A stretch of 64,000 nt of DNA from Pieris napi (taxonomy: Eukaryota > Arthropoda > Insecta > Lepidoptera > Pieridae): positions 3,824,501 through 3,888,500 of the forward strand of contig NC_062238.1 of the NCBI RefSeq assembly GCF_905475465.1, given 5' to 3'. The notes under the pieces were generated by a model. That model made no database searches. It was not told where the DNA came from and saw nothing but the letters and a program-made list of their open reading frames with translations. Numbering within the stretch: the first letter of the stretch is position 1; every line of letters begins with the position of its first letter. Below are positions 36,001 through 46,840 of this stretch, piece by piece. Both the position numbers and the translations under genes were made by a program.

Positions 36001-36842
36001 TAAAGAAATATCACATGAGAAAGAGAACGGTAGGATCTTCCGCTAACATATCTTACTGGCGCTTTACTGCTGGATAACTTATATAATTTTACAGACATCT
36101 GGTAAGCTTAGTAATATTGATGTAATGTGCTCATTTAACATCAGTGTTGGTTTGTAAAGATACAATAGTATACTGTATCCTGTTTTAGTAGTTCTTAACT
36201 AAAAGATACTTGTTTTAGTAAGATTTAAATGTTCATTAAAGAATGAAATAGTTAAGTATTTTCTGAATAAATTCTGTAATGTATATTTCATACATAATAT
36301 TGTTAATAAAAACGTGTTCAAATTACATATTCACATTCCATAACGATACTGATGGAATTATTATTTTTTATTTATTTCATGATACGTTTGTGCTAGGTCT
36401 GAACTGAAAATAAAACTTACTAAAACTGAAAATACAGCCAAACGAGCAGTTAATGAGTCGACACAAATAATCCAACCTCAAGGCATTCTCCGTAATACTT
36501 TGTGTCTCGCAAATTGTGAGGGGAGGCTGGATAAGATTACACAGCGATCATAGCAGTTGTTTCAAATGAGAACCCGCCCTTAAGAAGATAAACAAGTAAC
36601 GTGTGCGCAGAACGACTGAAACGGGGAATTTATATTTTATAACTCGCGATTTTGTTTTGTCTTTTTGAATGTTGCTCTATTAAAATTATATCATGAAGAA
36701 GAAAAATACCCAATTTCGTTTCTAGTATGAGAGGTTTTCTTTTTTGCATGTATGGAGACAACCGAAAGCCAGTTGTTTCGGTAGTGCATTTCCGGCTATT
36801 AAAGGAGCTCATTGTTGCACCAAGTTTTTTCAGAAGCTCCTA
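36001..36842. other. Intergenic DNA, no gene seen
   Basis: Mostly AT-rich. At 36720-36840 there are short hairpin-like pairs (ACCGAAA with TTTCGGT, AGGAGCT with AGCTCCT) just upstream of the large hairpin, so the whole 36720-36925 stretch may be one decayed foldback element. Confidence 0.4.
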
Positions 36843-36923
36843 CTTGGTAGATTTGAATGGATCTCTCATTAAATTTTTATTAAATGATTTAATGGTGAGA
36901 GAGATCCGTTCAAATCTACCAAG
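36843..36923. other. 81-nt hairpin with a 25-bp near-perfect stem
   Basis: The arms at 36843-36867 (starting CTTGGTAGATTTGAA) and 36899-36923 (ending TTCAAATCTACCAAG) pair over 25 bases. The single exception would be a G-U wobble in RNA. ATTAAA (36868-36873) and TTTAAT (36888-36893) add 6 bp after a 5-base bulge, leaving a 14-base loop. Size and shape fit a microRNA precursor. A small foldback transposon or a recent inverted duplication is also possible. I do not recognise the arm as a known microRNA. Either strand could be transcribed. Confidence 0.5.
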
Positions 36924-37514
36924 CAAAATAGGCCAAATAGGCCCATTCGCTGGTCCAATATCACTTATCTTGTAGATGCCTTGTTAGTAAGGTGCCTTTT
37001 CTTTAATTGTATTATTACAAGAGTCGTATGTCTAACAACACTAAACGCACTTTTTTGCTAACAAACTTCAAAACATTTCGTAAAATCAAAAATATAAAAA
37101 TGAAAGTAGAGCCACTTTCCTATGATCTGTTTAAACGTAACATTTCATCAAAATTGTATTTTTTTATATCTGCAGTTGGTATTTTATTTAAAACATCGCA
37201 ATAGCATGTGTTTTATGGTTGTATTACTTGTTTTAATATTTTTCAACGTTTTGATTTGAATATACTCGTAGTATATTTGTAGTAATAATAATACTCTATC
37301 CTTGACTTCAGATTGCATACGTTTTTCGATCATGTTTATTTTCTAGACAGGTCGATGATGAGTTTTGTGTCTGACCCATGTCATCGCCTAAACCCAAATA
37401 TGGGTTTGAGACGTGATTGTTTCTTCACGATCTTTGACTTCGCTTTAAAAGAAAGTGCTAATTTTAAAGTTATATTTAGTGCCAAGTCCAGATTGAGAGT
37501 GCCCAGGCCGTAAA
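36924..37514. other. AT-rich intergenic DNA, no gene seen
   Basis: Open frames of 60-80 codons at 36727-36975, 37007-37204 and 37313-37513 show no recognisable domain. The stretch 37380-37514 may belong to the diverged SINE that follows on the minus strand. Confidence 0.45.
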
Positions 37515-37566
37515 AACTCAGAAATGAGGGTTGTACGCTAAAGCCACTAGGCCAACATTGCTCTAT
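37515..37566 (-). mobile_element. SINE 5'-end fragment on the minus strand
   Basis: Read on the minus strand it gives GCAATGTTGGCCTAGTGG, then CTTTAGCGTACAACCCTCAT, the head and A box of the SINE family. The B box is lost. It is the only clear SINE piece in this orientation. Confidence 0.6.
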
Positions 37567-38069
37567 TAGAAGTGCCTTTGTAAAACAAAAAACAAAGAAA
37601 TGAGAATAAATTATCAAATACTACTATACTATACTATTAAATTTTGTTATAATCACTTTATATTTAATACTGTGTAGTTTTGTAAAGTATAATTCTTATT
37701 ATTATTTATGTCTGTTAAACGAATTAATGTGCGTTTTCTATCTTAATCTTTTACTCTTTATTCAACTATTTGTAGAATACGTATATATGAAATGTAAATA
37801 TGGCCCACATATTGCAGGTAAGCAGAATTTTATCCAGAATGTTAAACTATACCAATATTTTATAATAATAATACTTTATAACAAGCAACTTAAACGCCAC
37901 AGTAGAAATAATAGGAAAAATTGTAGTATTCAATATAAATACTCTAAAAGAAGGGAAAACGTTTAAATTTGAAAGATTTATCCTTTGAATTCTTTTGGTT
38001 AATATATAACTTTTATTAAAATTGTAGATGAGTAAAAACGTTATTATAATATCAATATGATTATCTACC
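37567..38069. other. AT-rich intergenic DNA, no gene seen
   Basis: No gene or repeat was recognised. Overlapping short frames at 37727-37966 (+) and 37847-38128 (-) look like chance. Confidence 0.5.
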
Positions 38070-38135
38070 ATAAGGCTATGCGTTCGAACTCTGACTGTGC
38101 ACCAATGAGTCAGTAAGCTAATCAACATTTAGAAA
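38070..38135 (+). mobile_element. Short SINE fragment
   Basis: GCGTTCGAACTCTGACTGTG followed by CACCAATG matches the B-box and adjoining region of the SINE family. The downstream piece CAACATTTAGA may be the eroded CATTTAACATT segment. Confidence 0.5.
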
Positions 38136-38238
38136 AACGATTTATGATGCGTAACGTATTATTTTGTAGGTCGGTTGAAAATTAAAAAAAAACATTTTAA
38201 TACAAACATAACAGACGTTGTAATACACTTTAAAAGTA

Positions 38239-38500
38239 AAGTGGAAGTGGGCCGGTTATATTGCCCGCGTTTGTGATGACAGATGGGTCAAAAAGAAAAT
38301 CCTTATTTGGAATGCCAAAAAAGGATCTTATTGACCCACCGCTTTTTTCTTCCCAGAAAAAAGCACGCACGCGCACCAGAAACCTGGGATCAAATAAAAG
38401 AGATAGCGGGCAAGATTGGAAAATAGTAGCGATGATGAGAGACAAATGGAATTTGGAGTAGGCCTTCTCTCCGTCGGAGGTTGTGTTTAGTACACGATTA
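38239..38500 (+). mobile_element. RTE-type LINE, broken C-terminal fragment
   Basis: Frame 1 gives KWKWAGYIARVCDDRWVKKK and then hits a stop near 38330. A shifted frame resumes with AGQDW-type residues (SGQDWKIVAMMRDKWNLE), a stop, and AFSPSE. Together these match the conserved KW-WAGHIAR...DRW and AG-W...DR-KW-LEEAF landmarks of RTE polyproteins. A frameshift and at least two in-frame stops show it is dead. It is the same type of element as the fragment at 9504. Confidence 0.7.
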
Positions 38501-38763
38501 AATATAATAACATAAACTTAATGTAATATAAGGATTACATGTATGATGTCCTCGAATAAAGGCTATTTTTATTTGTTTTATTAACGTATTATTTTTATCA
38601 GACTTATAACATCTTTTGTTTATAATATTTTTATTTTTTCTTTAGATTTTACTTTATTTCATTGTAGTTATATTTACATGTTATTTTAAGTTTTTTTTGT
38701 TAATTCATTATGGATTTCTTGTACTTTACCCTCTGTAGGAGTTTCTTTTTTATTGTTCCACAT

Positions 38764-38888
38764 TAGGGTTGCCTGGAAGAGATCGCTTGTTAGCGATAAG
38801 GCCGCCCGTTGCCTTGTAACTAATTTAACCTGCTTTTTAATTTTTTTATATGTATGTTTTTGTATAAAGTATAAATAAATAAATAAAA
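38764..38888 (+). mobile_element. LINE 3' UTR with hairpin and (TAAA) tail
   Basis: GGTTGCCTGGAAGAGATCGC is followed by TTGTTAGCGATAAGGCCGCC, a sequence I recall as a frequent non-LTR 3' end in Lepidoptera. ATCGCT (38782-38787) and AGCGAT (38792-38797) form a small hairpin. The element ends in a TAAATAAATAAATAAA tail. No coding part is left. Confidence 0.65.
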
Positions 38889-40141
38889 CATAATAAACTG
38901 TTTTATCATAATATGTTTCTAAAGAATATAGTTAATTATGTTAGGAATACAAAAATATCAACGTCACCCCAGTAAAACCTCTTCCGTCTTGTTCAAAGGA
39001 AAGTTGGTAGCTGTTTCCTGTGTTTGATTTCCAACCAGGGAGTCCCCTAGTTACACACAAATAAATACATACGACATCCCTTGAGCCATATATAAATCTC
39101 TCTTATTTGAAATAGAATCCTTTTACTGAAAATCGCAATAGATGCGAGTTTATATTTACTATATATTACTATATTTTTATTATTACTTATATTTTACTCT
39201 CGTACTAACAAATCATTTCAGTTCACAAAAGTTCTAAGGTTTATTTTATAGCTTTAAAAGACATCTATGTATACTATGAGACAATACAAAATTTTAATAT
39301 AAGATTTAGATGACTTTTGAAAAGATAATGGGTATTCAGATTATAAAGCGATGGTATCAAGCCCACTTATAGTCACTCTAACGCGCTAACTAGCACTAAG
39401 TCTGAATTGTTACATCGACCACTACGTTATTACCTAAATTATTATTTATATTCTTGGATGTTCTTCTTAGATTTTTTTCGATCACTGACTGATCGACTGA
39501 GTTCATAAAAAAGATTTTATTAAACTGTGTTAAACAAATATAAATGTACATGTACTCTTTTTTTTGTATTTGGAATTTATCACTGTACTTAAAATACATA
39601 AGAAACGACTTAATACAAAGTTGTTCTTTCGATAAACTTAGTATTAATCAAAGGATGCGGCCGGTTGTAAAAATTAATGGTCGTACAAAGTTACTTAGAA
39701 ACTTGTAAGAGTTTCTAGATTAAAACTTGAAAGTTATCAATAAAATTATTGGATGGTTGTTTAATGTGTTATATAAAATATTATTTTAGTTTTGTGATAT
39801 ATGATTTAATACTTTTAAAATAATTTAATTCTATTAAAGACTTTTAAAAGTAATTCTTATCGCTAAATCTGTTAATTTTTGAACACATTATAGTTCTAAA
39901 AGAAACCACCGTTTTGACAAAATAAGGGAATAAATTTTATTTACAATCAAGTATAATGAATCAATACAGTAATTACAAAAAAAAAATGAAAAAAAAAATA
40001 AATAATATATTTATTATTATATTTATATTAATATTATTATTTTTGATAAATTTATTTTACAAAATAAATTTATCTCATAGTTAAACAATGTAATAATGTA
40101 AACTTAGCAATATTTATCTATTACATACAATGATTATGCCA
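38889..40141. other. AT-rich intergenic DNA, no gene seen
   Basis: At 40045-40074 GATAAATTTATTTT and its reverse complement, 2 bases apart, form a perfect AT-only foldback. It lies in low-complexity DNA just before a SINE. Nothing else was recognised. Confidence 0.5.
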
Positions 40142-40435
40142 GAGCAGTGTTGGCCTAGTGGCATCAGCGTGCGACTAACATCCCTGAGGTCGTAGGTTCA
40201 AACCCCGGCTGTCAACCAATGGACTTTCTTTCTATGTGCCCATTTAACATTTGCTCGAACGGTGAAGGAAAACATCGTGAGGAAACCGGCATACATACCT
40301 AAGACCCAAAAAGTCGACGGCGTGCGTCAGGCACAGGAGGCTGATCACCTACCTACTTGCCTATTAGATTAACAAATGATCATGAAACAGATACAGAAAT
40401 CTGAGGCACAGACCTCAATAGGTGTAGCACCACTA
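40142..40435 (+). mobile_element. tRNA-derived SINE, essentially full length
   Basis: This is the most complete copy. The A box is TGGCCTAGTGG (exact TRGCNNAGTGG). The B box is GGTTCAAACCC, with two changes from the pol III consensus. All body landmarks are present in order up to GTAGCACCACT. An AT-rich stretch follows. I could not fix a target-site duplication. Confidence 0.9.
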
Positions 40436-41685
40436 ATTTTTATTATACAATGTTTATACTAAAGCGACTTAAAATTCGTTGCCATTTATATCAAAGCCTA
40501 TACCGAAAATACATTTCAATACATATATTAAATGAAAGGCACGAAGCCTCCACAATAGGATTCCCACAAAAGGCCACTGAATACTTGCACTATGATAACA
40601 CTGCACGACTCGATAGTGGTACAATAGACCGCCTTAAATGGTCCGGAACTTTTTCTTTAATGGTTTATTTAAAAATCACGCTATTTTCATTCAAAGTTTC
40701 TTCGATAAAGCCGAATAAATCTTTTTTATTAGCCCTTGGAGACATCTAACTTTGATCTCAATCGCTTTTATGCGATGTTTGCTTTGTTCCTCAGTATCTT
40801 TGTGATTTAACGTTATGTTTTGCACACGAGAAATGATAATGTATTTATTCGTCTAGCAAAAATAACTTATGTATATTAAATCCGTTCTATACTATTATTT
40901 TTATAGCAAAAATATTTTATATTCAAGAAAACTTTTCTCTTTTAAATTGGATAGTCTTTAAATTTTCGTCGATAATAAATCTTCTTTTCTGTGAATTTTA
41001 CGAACTAATTGTAAACAATTAAAGTAAATTATTCGCAGACTTTCTTTATCTATTAACCGTCCATTTAAAAATGCTTTTAAAAAGCGCACCTGATTCAAGC
41101 ACTTCCGATTTTTTATAGCCCATAAGCGTTTTGGTAAGATCTACCCCAGTACCGAAGTCGTCAGGGTACTCAGACAATCACATTTACGACATATAAAAGT
41201 TAGTCTTTATAGTCCTCTCGTACATAAAAGTCGCGTTTATGCCTTTTTAATTAATTGTCCCGTCTTTAAGCTATCAGCTTTGACGGCTTGAAAATTGTTG
41301 ACGATCTAGTGATTCAATAAAACGACTTTGATGGTTTAATAGATAATAAAAGTAACATAAATGTCCGTTGTATGTCCCGTTTATTGGGAATAAATTTTAA
41401 ACATCAAATTTTATTGCTTTAATATTGGCCATAACATAACACGCGCGCATAAATGGTTTGTGGACGCTAAATATATTAATTTACTTTTATTAGTTAACTT
41501 GGTTGACGAATATAATTAAAATATTGGTATTTTTTTATATTCCAGTACACAAAATATAATTAGTAGGTGATTAGGTTTTTAAAGTCAAGGTGCTTTTATA
41601 GCGCGACCGAATATTTAGAACATAAGTTTAACAATTACTCATAAATGACTTGACTTCTTATTATGACATTTGCATGCCTGTTTAT
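40436..41685. other. AT-rich intergenic DNA, no gene seen
   Basis: A 99-codon frame (40450-40749) starts just after the SINE and has no recognisable domain; it is not supported as a gene. No repeats were recognised. Confidence 0.5.
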
Positions 41686-41781
41686 GTATGGCTGATTGTG
41701 CGGACTTTTCTTGTTGTTCGATTTTTTATATTTTGTACCACTATCATGGCAAATAAAGGATTTATTTATTATTATTATTAG
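41686..41781 (+). mobile_element. LINE 3' tail (family B)
   Basis: ATGGCTGATT, then TTTTGTACCACTATCATGG, CAAATAAAGGATTTATT and a (TTA)n tail. The same order of motifs occurs on the minus strand at 59841-59925, so this is a repeat family. The AATAAAG plus microsatellite end fits a non-LTR element. Confidence 0.65.
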
Positions 41782-42904
41782 TATTTGAAATGATTTAAAA
41801 TTAAATATCAGCTACCAAAACTCAATTAAAAAATTAAGGTACACACTGCAGATCCATTTAAAATATTTGAAGTCACAGCGGGATTTTTAAATCTATTCAA
41901 TGTCTATAATAAATGGTAAATATAATCTTCAATAACAATCGTCCGTTATGGCCATAGAAGTCGTAAAAGTTATTAAAGTTTCGACTCGAGATGATATTAT
42001 CATATTATGAAATAGTAACTTGTTTTTGTTTTATTTCTTGATCTTTTTGGGAAATGTAAAAGAATTTTTAAATAAATTAATCTTCTGTGTTTTCATATGC
42101 ACGAACGTTAACCTTACAACGCATAACGTACGATGTGCCTCGTAGATTAATTTCCTCACATTTTATTGTAACAACAGCAAAAAGTACAAAGTGGCAATAG
42201 ACACAAATACAAGTGGCTATAAAAGGAATGTAGCTGAGTCAGTTTGCTATTCTATTGCGCATGTGCGGTACATTCCGGCACTTTTATTGATTTCAGTAGC
42301 ACTAACGGTCCATAAAGCCGACGTGCCGGACTGGAGCCTCCGCTATATGCCCCTTATTACGTACTCACGATATCTACTGAATTCCACTTGTTAACTTTTT
42401 AAACGCTTCTCTATTCAGTATCCTCACTTGTTTTAATAATTTTTGTTAATTCTTCTTGCTATTAATTAAACAATTTTACTGATAGTTTGTTTTTATTTCT
42501 TACCTATCTTAGTTTAATTTCAAGGTTCTAGATAATTATATAGTAAAATATTTTTCATATTACACACAGTTATTATTTTAGCATTATAGTCATTAACAGC
42601 CAATAATGACCCAAAGCACGTACTACATAAGCAATATAGGGGACTTCCGATCTTAATTGCTTTGGTGGCATTTTCAGAGACTCCTGGTCATTATGACCAG
42701 TAACCCTGCACTATATTATTTTCGTTACTTTGGGTAATTAACGAGGGTTAGGCTTATTTTAGGATATTGTTTGTGGCCCGAAGGTACCTTAAGGATCATA
42801 ATGATTAGTAAATAATTTAGAAAAGTTTTAAATTGAATACTAAATGTTTTAATAAAAATTTTATAGAACAGCGAGGCGCGAGCAGACGGACAGCGGGCCC
42901 ACCT
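41782..42904. other. Intergenic DNA with a GC-richer patch at 42100-42400
   Basis: A 67-codon frame at 42191-42394 covers the patch but has no recognisable domain. TATAAAAGG at 42218-42226 looks like a TATA box, but the nearest TCAGT initiator is only about 23 bases on. An IR3 nuclear-receptor-type palindrome follows at 42684. Confidence 0.45.
42684..42700. promoter_or_regulatory. IR3 nuclear-receptor-type palindrome
   Basis: CTGGTCAT-T-ATGACCAG is a perfect inverted repeat containing GGTCAnnnTGACC, the spacing of an oestrogen-response-type element. In insects ERR or another receptor could bind; EcR/USP usually prefers one base of spacing. Confidence 0.3.
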
Positions 42905-43065
42905 CAATGTCAGACTTGTACGCTCTTTTCTTGAAGGACCCTAGGTTCAATTGTTCCGGAAATACTTCAGTTACTAGCATGTTCCTCGTAGTGGTGGTGC
43001 GCTGCAAAATCTGCCTTAAATAACACTCAGTTGAGGAACGACGGACGTCGAGGTGATACGGGCAC
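42905..43065 (+). mobile_element. Interspersed repeat family A, 3' part
   Basis: TGTACGCTCTTTTCTTGAAGG, GGAAATACTTCAGT, GTGGTGGTGCGC and GAACGACGGACGTCGAGGTG occur in the order seen in this family. The upstream part, present at 53790, is cut off here. Confidence 0.65.
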
Positions 43066-46000
43066 CACAGTATACCAATTACTGTGGTCCTTGTGTGAGG
43101 ACGCCAGTAGATTCTATTTTTAGTGCCACATCAGCATAAATTCCAAACACAAATCAATACATTTATGTACATAAATCGTTAGTGCTGTGTTTTTAATACG
43201 TACTAATTAATCGTTACCGCTCTTCAGTTGTTTGAATAGAAAAGCGGCACACACTATATTTATTAAAAACAATTGAAGACCGAAAATAAAATATATCGGA
43301 ATGCGAACACGTTTTTCTGCCCCGTATATATACTTTAGTTTAACCTATACGTAAAGCTAAAATGATGGCAAATACAAAAAGAACATTTACTTATTTGTAA
43401 CATCAACTCTACGACAATAAAATAGATCCACAACTTCAATAAGACAGAGATTGTCAACCCCAAGCACATAATAATGCTTGAATGTAATATGAAAAGAGAA
43501 CATTAGTGGGTGTTCTCCGCGTAATATCGACGGCGTAACGACTGCGAAGGTTATATAGCCGCCTTTATTAAAACAAAATTTCGCACCACAAAATGTCCAC
43601 AAGCATTGAACGGGTTAACTGAATATTAGAGGTTAGTGCCTTTAAATAAACTATTGGGTTACAATTGTTTTAGTTAATATTCATGCTTGTTTAATTAGTA
43701 AGTTTCGAATTTCATACCTATCATATGAATTGTTCTGTATTGATAGATTAATAAATAAATAATTATAAATCAGTAAAACAGTGGTACATTTAACATACAA
43801 TTTGATTAATTATAAAAAAGCCGCACAATCAGCCGTATAAAAATAGGCATACAAATGTCATAATAATAAGAACAGTTAATAGTAGTTGTAGTGAAAACGT
43901 CTGATTTAAATACTCTCCAACGCTATAAAGACACATTGACTATAAAAATCTAATCACCAGCATTACACGAATAATAATAGTAAATAGTTTATTATTAATA
44001 TATAACTTTAAAACCTTAACATTCTATATGCGAAATAGAAGTGATAGGAACTAAGGTATGATAGCAATAAAACACAGATATTACACAAATATTTTTTATT
44101 ATTTTTGTATTTAAAAAACAAGGAATTAAATTTTTGCTACTTAATAACTTTAAATAAATAAAAATAATAGTTCTAATACTATGTCACACATTTGCAATGT
44201 TGCCGTTACTTGTGTTCGTTGTATAAGAATTTCGTTTAATATAATATTATCTTGATACCAGAATAAAGACAACTTGCACGAAGACGGAGTATTTTTATAA
44301 TATTATTTAGATACAATATGTCCAGCGTGAACGAAGCAGTGTAGCGATGATTTCGGTACATTTGTCGAGACCGTAATGACGGCTGAATCGTCTTGATGGA
44401 CGCTAAGAATGAGCTCTCACAACATAAAGAAATCCCCTTAAAAGGGTAGCTTTGGGGTGGCAGGACTCAGTGATAGTCAAACTTTCGTTGTCTTTTTCTT
44501 CCTAGTGCAATTTTCTTTTGGAAATTTAATAAGATAAAAATAGATTTAAATAGGTATTTAACTGCCTTAATTATTTAAACTGGCTGATAATATTTACAAT
44601 TTCTTTTATAGTTAATTAAATTTTAGAAGTAAAAAGTTAAAATCAGTTCGAGACAGTACATTTTTAAACAAAGTATGGCAATAAAAACAAATTCAATCAT
44701 AATATTATCTTGATATGCTTTTCGGTGTAAAAACTTACATGTTTTAGTCTACACAACTCAAAAATTCCGTATAAAATAACCTTATAGGACTTATTTCTAT
44801 AAACTAATAATATCATGTAACAAGAATCATTTTTCCTTAGTAAAATCTTAAGTTGAACTAGTCAAAAACAGGGATAAACTACATCCGAACGAAGGCCGGC
44901 GACACACATTCTGGTGAGGGCCCAGGGCCCGGCTTTACTATTAAATATCACGCTATGTTCCTAATAATAAAATAAGATTGTATGTTTGAAAATCAAAATG
45001 TTGGAAAGCTCTGCCAAGCAAAACTTTGTGCTCAGTCGAGTCGCAGAGCCCGGGGTGGCGTTTTCATTACACCGCTTCTAGCTAAATCCAGACTAGATTT
45101 AGGCTATCTTAGAATGCACCTAGAATGGCAACCTCAGCGTGATTAAACCAACTAAATGTTTAGTTTATATTATCTAATAAACGTGAGACGGTATTTGCAT
45201 ACTAAACTTTTTAATATATTTAATGTACCGTTCAATAAAATGGAATTATTTAAATTGAGAATTAAATTATTTAATTTATAAGTTCAAATGTTTGTAATAT
45301 AAATACTGAAACTTATAACTTTTGTGTCACTACATCATCTTTTTATTCAAATTAGCTTTAAATGTTCCTGTCTTCCTTTTTGTTGGATAATTTAATTACA
45401 ACATTAAAACTTACCCCGAGACAAACAAATATTGCATTAGAATAGGTATTAATTATATTTAACTTACAGTTGTTTTTCTACTTTACATTTGCGTAAAGTA
45501 GAAATTGGGTTTAGATTTTTTAGTTTAATTTGGGTTCTGAAATACTAGCCTAAAAATACCTTTTTAGGTAACACAAATAATTGAAACTAATATTTAAAAA
45601 TAAAAATAAGAATTCTAAGAAAAGTTACGAGGAATATTTAAAATTTAGGGAAGATGAAATTGTACTATAGTAATAATGGCCTAAAAAATTGTTATTTTAC
45701 ATCTCCTAATCAACTATTTTCGGTGCCAAGTGAACGTCGACAACAATACTTTCAAAGACATCTAATTAAAGTATCTCAATACTCCTTGTTATTATATTTT
45801 ACTTTACAAATACAATACGTGGCGAGTATAGTAAGCGTAAGTAAAAATATAATTTGTATTTCAAGACACAAATCTTAAAATAGTATTGAACCTAAATAGT
45901 AAACAAAGTAACTCCGCAAAGATTTATCCCAAGAAAACAAGTAAAATATCTTGTATCCGGCGAAATGCTGATACCGCGTTCCTGACCCTATCTAGGGGAG

Positions 46001-46204
46001 TAAACAAAACAACTTTTTTCCTACGATGAATAAATAAGACAGGGGTCGAGGGTTATCCCCACTTGTAAAATTGCGTTTGTTTGATTTGAATGTTTTAATC
46101 TGAACTGAATAATTAGGTAAAGACGAGAATTGAAATGAATATTTCCTTAATATTTATACATATGTTTATATCTATAATAAACTTGATACTTATCAAAGTG
46201 TAAG
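43066..46204. other. AT-rich intergenic DNA, no gene seen
   Basis: A fragment at 44893-44910 (GAAGGCCGGCGACACAC) is a minus-strand scrap of repeat family A, next to two GGGCCC palindromes. A GC-richer stretch at 44985-45130 is unexplained. Small frames at 43387-43602 and 45654-45878 have no recognisable domain. Confidence 0.5.
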
Positions 46205-46352
46205 CAGTGTTGGCCTAGAGGCTTCACCGTGCGACTCTCATCCCTGAGATCGTAAGTTCAATTCCCGCTCTGCACCAATGGACTTTCTTTCTTTGTGCGC
46301 ATTTAACATTCGCTTGAACGGTAAAGGAAAATGTCGCGAGGAAACCGGCTTG
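46205..46352 (+). mobile_element. tRNA-derived SINE, 3'-truncated
   Basis: The head is intact in layout (A box TGGCCTAGAGG, B box AGTTCAATTCC). The copy runs through GAGGAAACCGGCTTG and stops there, losing about the last 130 bases of the family. 3' truncation is unusual for a new insertion, so a later deletion is likely. Confidence 0.85.
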
Positions 46353-46731
46353 ACTTATTAGTAAGTAAAAATAAAGAAAGTATTTATTTCACTTAGATTC
46401 ATTTAGAAGAACGTGAACTGAGATGGAATAGTGAAGAAACTCGGCCAAGTCTAACTTTTTTTTAAATATGTGCATATTACAAATAAAAATATAATTTTTT
46501 CACATTTGCTAGCCATTTATTCGAAAACGTCATTTATATAAAAGAAACGTTAGGCAGTAACGATATGGTATCAATTACTTATAAATATTATAGGTTTGGT
46601 AGGTTTTTTAAGTATACAAAACAGTCTTTATAAGCAAATCTTTAATTTTTTAATTAATTTATTAAATCACAGCTTTACTATTAGGACTCAACAATTCCAT
46701 GTAACTACTGTAACATTATTAAATTGAAACG
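46353..46731. other. AT-rich intergenic DNA, nothing recognised
   Basis: No gene, repeat or motif cluster was seen here. Confidence 0.5.
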
Positions 46732-46840
46732 GTAACATAAGTTACATTAACATGGTAACATAAATTATATTAAAATGGTATTATAAATTATATTAAAATG
46801 GTAACATAAATAATATTTAAATGGTAACAAATTTATAGTT
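46732..46840. repeat. Tandem repeat, 22-23 bp unit, about 4.5 copies
   Basis: Units start with GGTAACATAA or a near variant at 46732, 46754, 46777, 46800 and 46823. The unit is roughly GGTAACATAAATTATATT plus AAAAT. The last copy is partial. It is an AT-rich minisatellite with a few substitutions between copies. Confidence 0.85.

Noticed and set aside
40045..40074. AT-only perfect foldback as a regulatory hairpin
   Set aside because: It lies in AT low-complexity sequence, where such pairings arise by chance.
42191..42394. TATAAAAGG plus 67-codon frame as a small gene
   Set aside because: The TATA to TCAGT distance of about 23 bases is too short, the frame has no domain, and no splice or polyadenylation context supports it.
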